This document shows, one piece after another, positions 1 to 9,268 of a stretch of 64,000 nucleotides of DNA. Under the pieces are notes generated by a model. The model saw only the letters and a list, made by a program, of their open reading frames with translations, had not been told where the DNA came from and did no database searches. Origin of the DNA: Halicephalobus mephisto (lineage: Eukaryota; Nematoda; Chromadorea; Rhabditida; Panagrolaimidae); NCBI GenBank assembly GCA_009193035.1, contig SWDT01000077.1:149875-213874 (forward strand). Direction: 5' to 3'. The first letter of the stretch is position 1, and the number at the start of each line of letters is the position of its first letter. The position numbers were made by a program, and so were the translations under genes.

Positions 1-540
1 GATCTACACAGAGCGAAATACATCATACGGTATCTGAGAATACTAGATTAAGTGTTTCGAATTAATCATGGTTCCTCCAGTTAGACTTGAAATGGAATAG
101 TTTGATTACAAAAATTGACCAAACAGAAATTTGTAAAAATTACATAATTAGAAAAAAATTTCCAAACAAGATTATCATCACAAAAGAACCTCCTGTAAGG
201 GATTCTGGCCTACTTCCTTAATTGACAGTAGTCAACAATACAAAGTAATTAACAACAACTCTTCGCGACTTCGTCCGGTTCTCAAGTGTCGCTCCTGTAT
301 CTCTCTGCTTCTGCTTGTCCTTTGGCATGTAAATTGAGTTCCTGCATCTTTAGGATTTTCGTGCTAGGAGTCTTCTCGCTTTCTGCGACACCCCCTACAC
401 CCTTTAATCTACACACAACAAAAACTGTCACTATTAAGTTTCAACTTTCATCACAAGTGCCTAATATCTATGAAAAATGCAATAATTGCGTTACATTTTG
501 TAATTTTTACGAGGCCAGAAGCTGTTTTTTTGTATGAAAT
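1..540. other. Intergenic, no gene recognised
   Basis: No convincing exon is visible. The stretch around 260-410 is pyrimidine-rich and less AT-biased than its surroundings. Its open frame has no upstream splice or start context and I do not accept it as coding. From about 420 the sequence joins the dispersed repeat family seen complete at 1627-1758 (the cgtcac/gtgacg core). Confidence 0.5.
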
Positions 541-570
541 ATACAAAAAATTAGATAAGTTTATAAACAT

Positions 571-815
571 AGTAATTTTTCTTTCTACTGATTTATATCG
601 GTCTTTTTATTGCCCTTCAACTTGGGCAATTAAATCAAGAAAGTGATAATTATTTCAACCGCAGCAAAGCGAGATATAAGATGGTACATTACTAAACATG
701 ATAATTTTTCTTTCTACTGATTTATATCGGTCTTTTTATTGCTCTCAAATTTGAGTAATTAAATCAAGAAAGTGATAATTATTACAACCGCAGCAAAGCG
801 AGATAAGATATAATG
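571..815 (-). repeat. Two tandem copies of an SL1-like-containing repeat
   Basis: Two direct copies about 130 bp apart share ctttctactgatttatatcg (581 and 710) and aaccgcagcaaagcgaga. Read on the minus strand, each has a 22-mer resembling nematode SL1 (complement of 615-636, 18/22 matches; complement of 744-765, 19/22) followed by an AATAAA-like box. The flanks match 5160-5280 and 8030-8150, so this is one repeat family with at least four copies here. Confidence 0.6.
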
Positions 816-1415
816 CACAATACATAATGCATAACACATTACGATTATTTAAAACATTATATAATTACAGTAAACACAAAATGCAAATCAGGCACATTAA
901 TAATGAAGTGTAGAAATCTTCTTGCCTCTTTTGCATTGATGATTCATCTGCCGTTCTCCACTATTGCCATCTTCGACTATATCGACAAGTTACAAGAAAA
1001 TTCAATACAGTAAAAATTTTTAAGTATGTCAAAAAAATCCTCTAAGTTAACAAAAATTTGATTTTTTTACTTTGTTTTGAATTCACAAAAATTTGGTCGA
1101 GCAAAACATAAAAAATTTCAATACAGTAAGAATCTGGAATTTGTATGTGGGCTTGGAAATATTTTAAACGAAATTCTCACGGAAAATTTTTTTTGCCATT
1201 CATGTATAAAAATTTTTAAAAATTTGAAATTTTCACAAAAATTGAAAAAAGAATTTTGGAAATTTTTAAAATGCCCCCAGGACAAGTTGTTTATTAAAGA
1301 TTAAAGTTCATAAATGATCATCGATTTTGTGTCGATTCTGGAGTCCAAAACACAACAAACATGTTTGGACAGGTATCTGCGTCCATAGCTGATTTCAAAT
1401 ATCCATATACAAAAA
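816..1415. other. Intergenic, no gene recognised
   Basis: AT-rich sequence with scattered acagtaa motifs typical of Caenorhabditis non-coding DNA. The open frame at 1077-1304 lacks an ATG and is rich in F, K and N from AT bias; I do not call it a gene. Confidence 0.5.
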
Positions 1416-1758
1416 GTATAACTTTTGGTCCAGTAACGAATAACAACAGTCACAGTTAAATTTTAATTTTCGTCACAAATGCCAAATGTTCATGATAAAT
1501 GTGACGATTGTATCGTATTTCGTAATTATTAAAAAACCAAAAGTTGCACTTTTTTGCATGAAAGATTGGCGAAGTGTTCTCATTATCACAGATAGGCAAA
1601 AGATTCTTATTACTACACACAAAAATCGTAACTTTTGGTCCAGTAACGAATAACAACCGTCACTATTAAATTTTAATTTCCGTCACAAATGCCAAATGTT
1701 CATAATAAATGTGACGATTGTATCGTATTTCGTAATTGTTAAAAAACCAAAAGTTACG
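1416..1758. mobile_element. Two tandem MITEs joined by two 28-bp units
   Basis: The clearest copy is 1627-1758 (132 bp). It opens with CGTAACTTTTGGT and closes with the inverse ACCAAAAGTTACG; inside are GTCAC...GTGAC inverted segments. A second copy is 1416-1548. Between them (about 1560-1620) are roughly two units of the ttggcgaa...ttcttatt sequence that is expanded at 22575-22866. There is no coding capacity, so it fits a non-autonomous inverted-repeat element. Related copies: 420-535, 22404-22525, 22877-23015, 50245-50680. Confidence 0.65.
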
Positions 1759-2640
1759 TTTTTTTGCATATATGTGATGTTCGAAAAACTATATTGAAAA
1801 AAAAAATAATGCAGCATTTTTTCGAACATATCGGTAAGTTCATATTTTTGCAAATTGTCCAATATCATAAAAATGCTATTAACTACGACTTGAGAAAATA
1901 AAATTTAGATGTTTTGGACAAAATTAACAAAGTTTAGAAGTAATAGAATAAAATTTTTAAAAAACAATTTTTAAATTAAAAATTAAAAAATTGAATTTTC
2001 GCGACGGGACCAGATTTTACGAAATTATTAATTTTGTTTAAAAAATACTCAATTTTTATTTTTTCAAATTGTATTTTATAAAATTTAAAAATAATAAAAT
2101 TCAAAAAAATTTTTTTATTTTAATCGAAAAATTAAAAAATTGAATTTCCCCGACGGGACCAGATTTTAAGAAATTATTAATTTTATTCAAATTGTATTTA
2201 ATAAAACTTAGAAGTAAAAAAGTTTAAAAATAATAAAGTTTATGAGAAAAGTGATTTTTAGTTTCGGTGTGGAAATCAAAAAATCCGACTTTTCGCGACG
2301 GGACCAGGTTTTACGAAAGTCGCAGTGCCACTCGCGCATCAGAGCTAAAGATTTGGAGTTATCGATTGATTTCTGTTATCTTTCAAGTTGAATATTTGCA
2401 AAAAACCACCTACTATCGTTAGACTTAATAAATTTGAATCGATCGAATTCAAAAAAGAACTTCAATCACCGGATTTTAAACCGATCGTTGAATCTTGGCT
2501 GTTTTATTTTTTTCTTCTATGATTGATAATTATTGTTGATCTCCTGTTTACAATACCTCCAAGGTTGGTTAGTATTGATATTAAATAAATTCGACCGAAT
2601 TTGATATATGAGTTTTTAATTTTGAGTGATATTTTTAAAA
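1759..2640. repeat. AT-rich stretch with three degenerate repeats
   Basis: Three copies of a unit containing cgcgacgggaccagatttta occur near 2000, 2150 and 2295, about 150 bp apart, within AT-rich filler. The cgacgggacc core belongs to a motif family seen across the window (cgtgtcgggacc at 25950 and 26037; cgtgttgagaca at 30985 and 31120). Nothing coding is visible. Confidence 0.5.
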
Positions 2641-2646
2641 TTTTAG
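2637..2646 (+). promoter_or_regulatory. Probable trans-splice acceptor
   Basis: A TTTTAAAATTTTAG tract ends at 2646, 21 bases before the ATG of the coiled-coil gene. A U-rich AG without a matching upstream donor next to a start codon is the usual nematode trans-splicing signal. Inferred from position only. Confidence 0.4.
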
Positions 2647-2667
2647 GATCAACTGCCAAATCAGAAG

Positions 2668-3459
2668 ATGAACGGAGAATCGACTTCAAGCCAGTTCGAA
2701 AGAGAATATGCTCGACAAGCTTTGCTTCGGGAGGAGGAATTGCTCGTGAACAAGATCATGACGAAACTCAAACGACAACTCGAAGAAGTCAGTAAACGCG
2801 AAAACGACAAGTTGACTCCAGAAGAAGAAATAATGGTCAAAAAACAGAACGACCAGATCGTCGACAGAGTTCAATTGATTCAGGCTGTGACGAAATTTGA
2901 CGACGATTGGAAGGGACATCATCCGACAAAGCTTTCCGAAGTCTTGCAGCCTTACACGGACCACATATTGAAGCTTATTTGGTTCTACAAGCAGCTTCAG
3001 AAGCTTCAGCAACTCCATAAAGAAGAGGACTTTGAGGGGTTGAGGTCCCGATACCCCCATGCTGTATCCTCTAACGTCAGACAGGCTTATCTGAGAACAG
3101 AGCTGGTCGAACGGGCTTTACTGTTGCTCAATCCAGATTTCGATCTCGGCGGAGGAACCCTGCCTTTGAGATTCATCAAAATCAGTCGAGTCATCGATGA
3201 ATGTGCCACCAAAGGTCCCAGTAACGTGTCCGAGAGTGTCCTCAAGAAGAAGGAAGAAACAGAAGTGAACTTGCATCTGGAGAAGAAATCCGACAAACCA
3301 GAACAAGAATCCAAAGCAAACAAGGCTTTAAGAACGTTTCTGGAAATCCTCAGCAAAGAAAGCCCTAATCTGGTCATCGGAGACAACATAGACGTCAGTC
3401 GATGTGTCAGCGAAATCGCCAAAATGGGATTTCCTCCTGAATCCAACGTCGAACAATAG
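2668..3459 (+). CDS. Intronless coiled-coil protein, 263 aa, family unknown
   Basis: A single uninterrupted frame from ATG at 2668 to TAG at 3457-3459. I do not recognise the family. Residues about 8-60 are highly charged (E/K/R/Q with spaced L and I, such as LKRQLEEVSKRE), predicting a coiled coil. About 75-150 is helical with KLQQLHKEEDFEGL. About 150-185 is compact (LLLLNPDFDLGGGTLPLRF). About 195-225 is a charged linker (LKKKEETEVNLHLEKK), followed by a helical C-terminus. No signal peptide or membrane segment is seen, so it is probably nuclear or cytosolic. Base composition is clearly higher in GC than the flanks, supporting real coding. Lack of introns is unusual beside the other genes here and could mean a retrocopy, but the frame is intact. 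No AATAAA is obvious just downstream. Confidence 0.8.
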   Translation: MNGESTSSQFEREYARQALLREEELLVNKIMTKLKRQLEEVSKRENDKLTPEEEIMVKKQNDQIVDRVQLIQAVTKFDDDWKGHHPTKLSEVLQPYTDHILKLIWFYKQLQKLQQLHKEEDFEGLRSRYPHAVSSNVRQAYLRTELVERALLLLNPDFDLGGGTLPLRFIKISRVIDECATKGPSNVSESVLKKKEETEVNLHLEKKSDKPEQESKANKALRTFLEILSKESPNLVIGDNIDVSRCVSEIAKMGFPPESNVEQ

Positions 3460-3776
3460 TGGATGAATCTGATTTACGGTTTTATTGTGATTGCCTCGGG
3501 CAAGTTATCTGCACACGACTTTTCGTGATGCATTGGACAAAATCGAACTGATAGGTTTTGACTACATGTTCTAGCCCTTATCTTGTTGGACATTCGTTGA
3601 AATTTTAAACTTTTGTTTGAGTAAAGTTATTCATGGTAAAATTTCTGACAATAACTTTGAATTATAATTTTAGGATTTGTGGGAGACTTTAGAAATAGAA
3701 TTTTGTCCGAAATTGAGGTTGTTATTGAATGCACTAGAGTTATGTTGAATTTTGACAAAATTTATTTTTTGCAAAT

Positions 3777-4235
3777 CCTTGGAAAAATGCCTACAGATGG
3801 TATTTTTGCATGTCCCTTTATCCGTAGCCAAAACGAGTTATATTATAAAGTAAGTTACTACTAGTAAATATAAATATATAAAAACGAAAAACAATTTAAT
3901 TCAAAGCTGGTCGAAGGTTCTTCAAAAAATCTTCAATAATTTCGTTTTCTCCATTTAATATAAAATGTTTGAAGTTATTGTTAAACATGGTAATTATATT
4001 AATTATTAGCTTGTTTTATCAGTAAGAATTTAAATAAATAAAACACAATATTGTATTTTTTCGAACCTCTTAGAGTTCAGAGACGAATTTTGAAATTTTA
4101 GTGGCAATTCTGAAAATGGATTGTTAGTTTTTATATATTTATATTTACTAGTAGTAACTTACTTTATAATATAACTCGTTTTGGTTACGGGCAAAAGGAC
4201 ATACAAAAATACCATCTGTAGGCATTTTTCCAAGG
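3777..4235. mobile_element. MITE with 109-bp terminal inverted repeats
   Basis: Left arm 3777-3885 and right arm 4127-4235 are near-perfect inverse copies over 109 bp (differences only around catgtccctttatccgtag / gtatgtccttttgcccgta). They surround a 241-bp AT-rich centre with no coding potential. Outer ends are CCTTGG/CCAAGG. A target-site duplication is not obvious. The family cannot be assigned from the ends alone. Confidence 0.75.
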
Positions 4236-4494
4236 GCTTATATCAATATATGGTATAAATAATGTACATAAAATTCAACTACCATATGATTCCCCAGGAA
4301 GTCTCCGCCCTATCAGCCGACGCATCTAAATCGCAATATAAGGCTAGGAAAACTGAACCTCGGAGAGAAGAAATTAGATTGTTCTATCGAACTATCTGTG
4401 GAGCTCCATCGATTATGGCTGACGAGCCTGGGAAGACTTCTCTTTTCTGTTCACTCGATAATGTTGAATAAATTTATTTGAAAAACTGTCTATG

Positions 4495-4795
4495 GTAGTG
4501 CAGTATTGGTTGTAGATGTCGATGGTATGACATCCTGGAGCTCCATGATTCGGCGGAAAACTGTTGATTCCTACTGTTAACAATAAAAGCTTGTTTATCT
4601 TAACATAAGCATAGAACGAAAGAGGAAAAGTCCTCGTTTAACCGAAATCAAACTCGAATCAGTTTAAAGTTGGATTTTCTCAAAGACTGACTCTCTAACA
4701 CTCTAGTCTCACTTCACAGGCGTCGGCTGACTAGATGGAGCTTTGGGCATTCTGTCTAGGCCGTTTCCGGTTTAACTCCGATCTTTATTTCTACA
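4495..4795 (+). mobile_element. LINE 3' tail, 5'-truncated copy
   Basis: About 300 bp closely matching 33945-34262 and the complement of 34705-35010. Shared landmarks are ggaaaactgttgattcctac, aagcttgtttatcttaacat, gcgtcggctgact and a 3' end near ctttat...cctaca. At 34.7-35.3 kb this sequence lies directly downstream of a decayed reverse-transcriptase C-terminus, so I infer it is the 3' untranslated tail of that non-LTR retrotransposon. It ends within a few bases of where the acyltransferase duplication begins. Confidence 0.55.
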
Positions 4796-5199
4796 AATTC
4801 GAGCACAAAACGCTTTTTTTGAAATCAATTCTTTCAGCCGTTTTTAGAGCATTTAACGGCTTCTCCATACCGATGATTTTCTTTGGATTCTGGAGGATTC
4901 TGAAGTGTGGATTCAGATTCTGATGATCGAGAATGGAAAGAATCATATTTCAGTAATTTAAAATCTATAAAAAACGTATAAAAGTGAATAATTGATATGA
5001 TTGTGGATGCAGTCGAAGACTATCTTAGTGGCGAAAGTAATAGATGATTTATCAACATGAAGGCAAATAGACCTCTGTCTCATGGTTAATATGTTGATTT
5101 TTTTTGCGTTCTATCATAATCATGTAATATTTTTAAATAATCGTTATGTATTATGCTTTACTGTGATTCTTTATACTTGTCGCTTTCTTTTGTATGTTT

Positions 5200-5221
5200 G
5201 GTTTAATTACCCAAATTTGAG
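5200..5221 (+). other. SL1-like 22-mer
   Basis: The stretch starting GGTTTAATTACCCAA differs from the nematode SL1 spliced leader at a single base (A for G at position 16). It is followed by GGACAAATAAAG rather than the GT donor an SL RNA gene needs, and no Sm-site-like tract follows, so it is not a functional SL gene. It sits just upstream of an AATAAA-type signal. Confidence 0.6.
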
Positions 5222-5541
5222 GGACAAATAAAGAAACTACACAAATCAATAGTAAGAAGTCCTACTACTTTATTGATTCTATTCAAACAGATTAGGATCG
5301 AGGGATAGAACACCTCACGCTACATTGTACGTTTTATTAAACAAAGCGTTTAAAAGCTATAAACAGCTACATAAACAACAATTCAAGGTGCAACACAACC
5401 GATACCAAGTCTTCCAGAAAAAATAAAATTTGTTTGCATTGATTTATTCACAGTCAAGCCTTCATAAATCCAAATAGAACTGCTAGTATTTATTCAACAT
5501 CTAGAGAAGATTAGTAGTTGTTCCATAAATTTTATTAAATA

Positions 5542-6404
5542 ATGAGTAAATTGCCAAATAAATTGATTGGAATCCAGTGGATTCGGGCAATTGCTATCTT
5601 GGCCGTTTTAGGGTTCCATTTGTTCCCAGAAACTTTCCCTAATGGGTATCTGGGTGTGGATATGTGAGTTTAACTGAATCAGTTAAAAATAACGAGTCAA
5701 TGCTTAGATTCTTCGTTATCAGTGGTTACTTGATGACCAAGATTACCTACAATTTATTAGAAACCTTAACATTGAAAGAGGTCATCAAAACTTTCTACCA
5801 CCGTCGTTTCGTCAGAATTTGCCCTAATTATTTCTTCACTGTATTTTATGTCATGATGATCGGCATATCGGTTCTCAGATTCTCTGATTTTGAATACTTA
5901 CAACAGGATTCGCTTTGGGCTAGTTTCTTTGCCACGAACTTGAAGCGTATCATAGAACAGCAAAGTTACTTCAAATTGGTTGGTTGCATTCTTATTAACT
6001 AACTACGGTAATTATTTTATTTGTAGACAAGTTCATTTAAACCATTACTACATACTTGGTCTTTGGGAGTGGAAATTCAATTTTATCTACTCGCTCCACT
6101 ACTGTTCTATATTCTGTACGTATTCTCGAAACGGATTATTCTCGTTATTGGGTGATTACCTTATCGATTTCGTATCAGATGTTTTTGGGAAGATCACCGG
6201 AAGCTTTTGAACTAGTGTTCTGTCGTTTATGGCAATTTCTCATAGGATCATTGACATTCTACAACACTATGAATAACGTTTTGTATTCCTCTCACTGTGG
6301 AGAAAAACGACGAAGAACTGTCAGAGAAAAACAGATTCGAAAAAAGCACGTTTAAAAGTGGTCTTTGACGACATTATTCATAATAATCATTTGTTTCTGT
6401 CCTA
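5542..6404 (+). pseudogene. O-acyltransferase, broken left copy
   Basis: Same exon plan as the intact copy: exon 1 5542-5663, exon 2 5708-5978, exon 3 from 6027. Relative to the intact copy, exon 3 has a one-base deletion that creates TGA at 6153-6155, then a two-base loss near 6280 and another one-base loss near 6366. It then stops at the N gap. Exons 1 and 2 are intact (GVDIFFVISGYLM, RRFVRI). All coding indels lie in the last 270 bases before the gap, so poor read quality or a collapsed haplotype is as likely as true decay. If real, only the N-terminal membrane part could be made. Confidence 0.7.
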
Positions 6405-6737
6405 NNNNNNNNNNNNNNNNNNNNNNNNNNNNNNNNNNNNNNNNNNNNNNNNNNNNNNNNNNNNNNNNNNNNNNNNNNNNNNNNNNNNNNNNNNNNNNNN
6501 NNNNNNNNNNNNNNNNNNNNNNNNNNNNNNNNNNNNNNNNNNNNNNNNNNNNNNNNNNNNNNNNNNNNNNNNNNNNNNNNNNNNNNNNNNNNNNNNNNNN
6601 NNNNNNNNNNNNNNNNNNNNNNNNNNNNNNNNNNNNNNNNNNNNNNNNNNNNNNNNNNNNNNNNNNNNNNNNNNNNNNNNNNNNNNNNNNNNNNNNNNNN
6701 NNNNNNNNNNNNNNNNNNNNNNNNNNNNNNNNNNNNN
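6405..6737. other. Assembly gap, 333 N
   Basis: Run of N. On the left it interrupts acyltransferase exon 3 at the point equivalent to about 9269; on the right sequence resumes inside a decayed transposase. Confidence 0.99.
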
Positions 6738-7320
6738 TCGTTTACCGAAGATTCCCAGGTGGATGAGACCTTTAACAGAAAAGGCACACCATACCATATT
6801 TTTTTTGGATTCTGACTCTTTGGTAGAATCAGTCTGGAATCGAAATTTTTTATTTTAGCTAAGAAGCTTAAATCAAAACTTTTGGGATGTCTGCTTCAAT
6901 ATAGATACGATTTAGTTGTTGAAAGTCAACATGAAAAATGGTGAAACTTTTTTATCTGAAAAAAAAATATTATTCTCCGAACGTTCTTCACTAAATCGTT
7001 CCAAAAGTTTTTGACGTTTCTTCCGGTTATGCTTCTGCAATATTATCAGCCATTGTTCGGAAACTTTTCTGATTGGTTGAAGTCTATGCTTTTTTCGGAA
7101 TCTTGCTTACACCAATTTTCGGTATTCCCAGTTGTCGGCTCACAATCCGCAAGCTGAACGGAATTCTGTTATCAACGTGAATCTTATACAGATGGCAAAT
7201 CTCTTCAACATTCTCATCTGTGACTGCGATTCATGGTGTTCTAAATAATTTTCTTAGACTGCAGTCACCATCAGTCGCCTAAAGAACTGTCAAAATTCGA
7301 TTAACAGGAAACGTACTCAT
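6738..7320 (-). pseudogene. Decayed Tc1/mariner-type transposase
   Basis: Read on the minus strand, three frames together give a recognisable transposase order. First is a helix-turn-helix stretch (VTDENVEEICHLYK ... SLRIVSRQLGIPK, about 7220-7110). Next is LQPIRKVSEQW ... RKKRQKLLERFSEE (about 7085-6985). Then come FFSDKK (the place of the first catalytic Asp in FSDEK) and NRIYIEADIPK (about 6905-6870). Finally MVWCAFSVKGLIHLG (about 6797-6750), matching the VMVWGAIS...G block, runs into the gap. Stops and frameshifts separate the blocks, so it is inactive. The second and third catalytic acids would lie in or beyond the gap. Terminal repeats were not found. Confidence 0.7.
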
Positions 7321-7667
7321 TCTGATTCTCTCGACAATTCGTTGGATTCCTTGACAAGTTCACAACAATCCGGGATGAAATTGAAAAATCTTTGTGGTCC
7401 TTTCCTTTCGACGTGTACATTCCTTGGTCACTACTTGCTTTTCAAGCAAGTAACAATGACAAATGGGTGATAAAAAATACGGCGATGACGACGAGAATTC
7501 ATTCGAGCGTGTCTTTCAGGAGCCATTGTAAACTTCAGAAGTTTTCGCAACGTTCAAAAAATTTTTTGTATATGCTACATTTTCAATATCGTGTTGAAAT
7601 TCTCCCTCACATTGTCAAGTTTTTCAATTAAGAAATTATTCAAAATGTCTGAATTCTGATATTTAGA
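7321..7667. other. Unassigned sequence between transposase relic and duplication
   Basis: Moderately complex sequence that may hold the 5' part of the transposon. No intact frame or terminal inverted repeat was recognised. Confidence 0.4.
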
Positions 7668-9268
7668 ATTCGAGCATAAAACGCTTTTTTTGAAATCAAT
7701 TCTTTCAGCCGTTTTTAGAGCATTTAACGGATTCTCCATACCGATGATTTTCTTTGGATTCTGAAGTGTGGATTCAGATTCTGATGATCGAGAATGGAAA
7801 GAATCATATTCAGTAATTTGAAATCTATAAAAACGTATAAAAGTGAATAATTGATATGATTGTGGACGCAGTCGAAGATTATCTTAGTGGCGAAAGTAAT
7901 AGATGATTTATCAACATGAAGGCAAATAGACCTCTGTCTCATGGTTAATATGTTGATTCATTTTTTGCGCTCTATCATAATCATGTAATATTTTTAAATA
8001 ATCGTTATTATATTATGCTTTACTGTGATTCTTTATACTTGTCGCTTTCTTTTGTATTGTATGTTTGGTTTAATTACCCAAATTTGAGGGACAAATAAAG
8101 AAACTACACAAATCAATAGTAAGAAGTCCTACTACTTTATTGATTCTATTCAAACAGATTAGGATCGAGGGATAGAACACCTCACGCTACATTGTACGTT
8201 TTATTAGACAAAGCGTTTAAGAGCTATAAACAGCTACATAAACAACAATTCAAGGTGCAACACAACCGATACCAAGTCTTCCAGAAAGAATAAAATTTGT
8301 TTGCATTCATTTATTCAGTCAAGCCTTCATAAATCCAAATAGAACTGCTAGTATTTATTCAACATCTAGAGAAGATTAGTAGTTGTTCCATAAATTTTAT
8401 TAAATAATGAGTAAATTGCCAAATAAATTGATTGGAATTCAGTGGATTCGGGCAATTGCTATTTTGGCCGTTTTAGGGTTCCATTTGTTCCCAGAAACTT
8501 TCCCTAATGGGTATCTGGGTGTGGATATGTGAGTTTAACTGAATCAGTTAAAAATAACGAATCAATGTTTAGATTCTTCGTTATCAGTGGTTACTTGATG
8601 ACCAAGATTACCTACAATTTATTAGAAACCTTAACATTGAAAGAGGTCATCAAAACTTTCTACCACCGTCGTTTCGTCAGAATTTGCCCTAATTATTTCT
8701 TTACTGTATTTTATGTCATGATGATCGGCATGTCGGTTCTCAGATTCTCTGATTTTGAATACTTACAACAGGATTCGCTTTGGGCTAGTTTCTTTGCCAC
8801 GAACTTGAAGCGTATCATAGAACAGCAAAGTTACTTCAAATTGGTTGGTTGCATTCTTATTAACTAACTACGGTAATTATTTGTAGACAAGTTCATTTAA
8901 ACCATTACTACATACTTGGTCTTTGGGAGTGGAAATTCAATTTTATCTACTCGCTCCACTACTGTTCTATATTCTGTACGTATTCTCGAAACGGATTTAT
9001 CTCGTTATTGGGTTGATTACCTTATCGATTTCGTATCAGATGTTTTTGGGAAGATCACCGGAAGCTTTTGAACTAGTGTTCTGTCGTTTATGGCAATTTC
9101 TCATAGGATCATTGACATTCTACAACACTATGAATAACGTTATTGTAGTTCCTCTCACTGTGGAGAAAAACGACGAAGAACTGTCAGAGAAAAACAGATT
9201 CGAAAAAAGCACGTTTAAAAGTGGTCTTTTGACGACATTATTCATAATAATCATTTGTTTCTGTCCTA
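7668..9268 (+). repeat. Segmental duplication, right copy
   Basis: Partner of 4796-6404 (see there). It contains a second copy of the SL1-like 22-mer and the 5' half of the intact acyltransferase. The promoter-side sequence is shared by both copies, so their regulation was probably identical at the time of duplication. Confidence 0.85.
8067..8088 (+). other. SL1-like 22-mer, second copy
   Basis: Identical to 5200-5221 and carried by the same duplication. It is followed by the same GGACAAATAAAG instead of a splice donor. Confidence 0.6.

Larger units (their letters stand above)
4796..6404 (+). repeat. Segmental duplication, left copy
   Basis: Near-identical to 7668-9268, running from aattcgagca through non-coding DNA and the first three exons of the acyltransferase up to the assembly gap. 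Differences are scattered single substitutions and small indels. The part 5168-5245 resembles the 3' end of the intact acyltransferase (10825-10885: ttatact...gctttc ... aaataaagaaa), so each unit probably starts in the 3' end of an earlier paralogue. Confidence 0.85.

Noticed and set aside
2686..3446. Minus-strand frames of 62-124 codons
   Set aside because: Shadows of the coiled-coil gene on the plus strand.
3679..3864. 61-codon plus frame
   Set aside because: It runs into the MITE inverted repeat and has no ATG; not a gene.
4262..4471. 69-codon frame with SALSADASKSQYKARK
   Set aside because: Balanced composition and a possible CCCCAG before it, but no partner exon or family; too weak to call.
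5200..5221. Functional SL1 RNA gene
   Set aside because: No GT donor after the leader and no Sm-site-like sequence.
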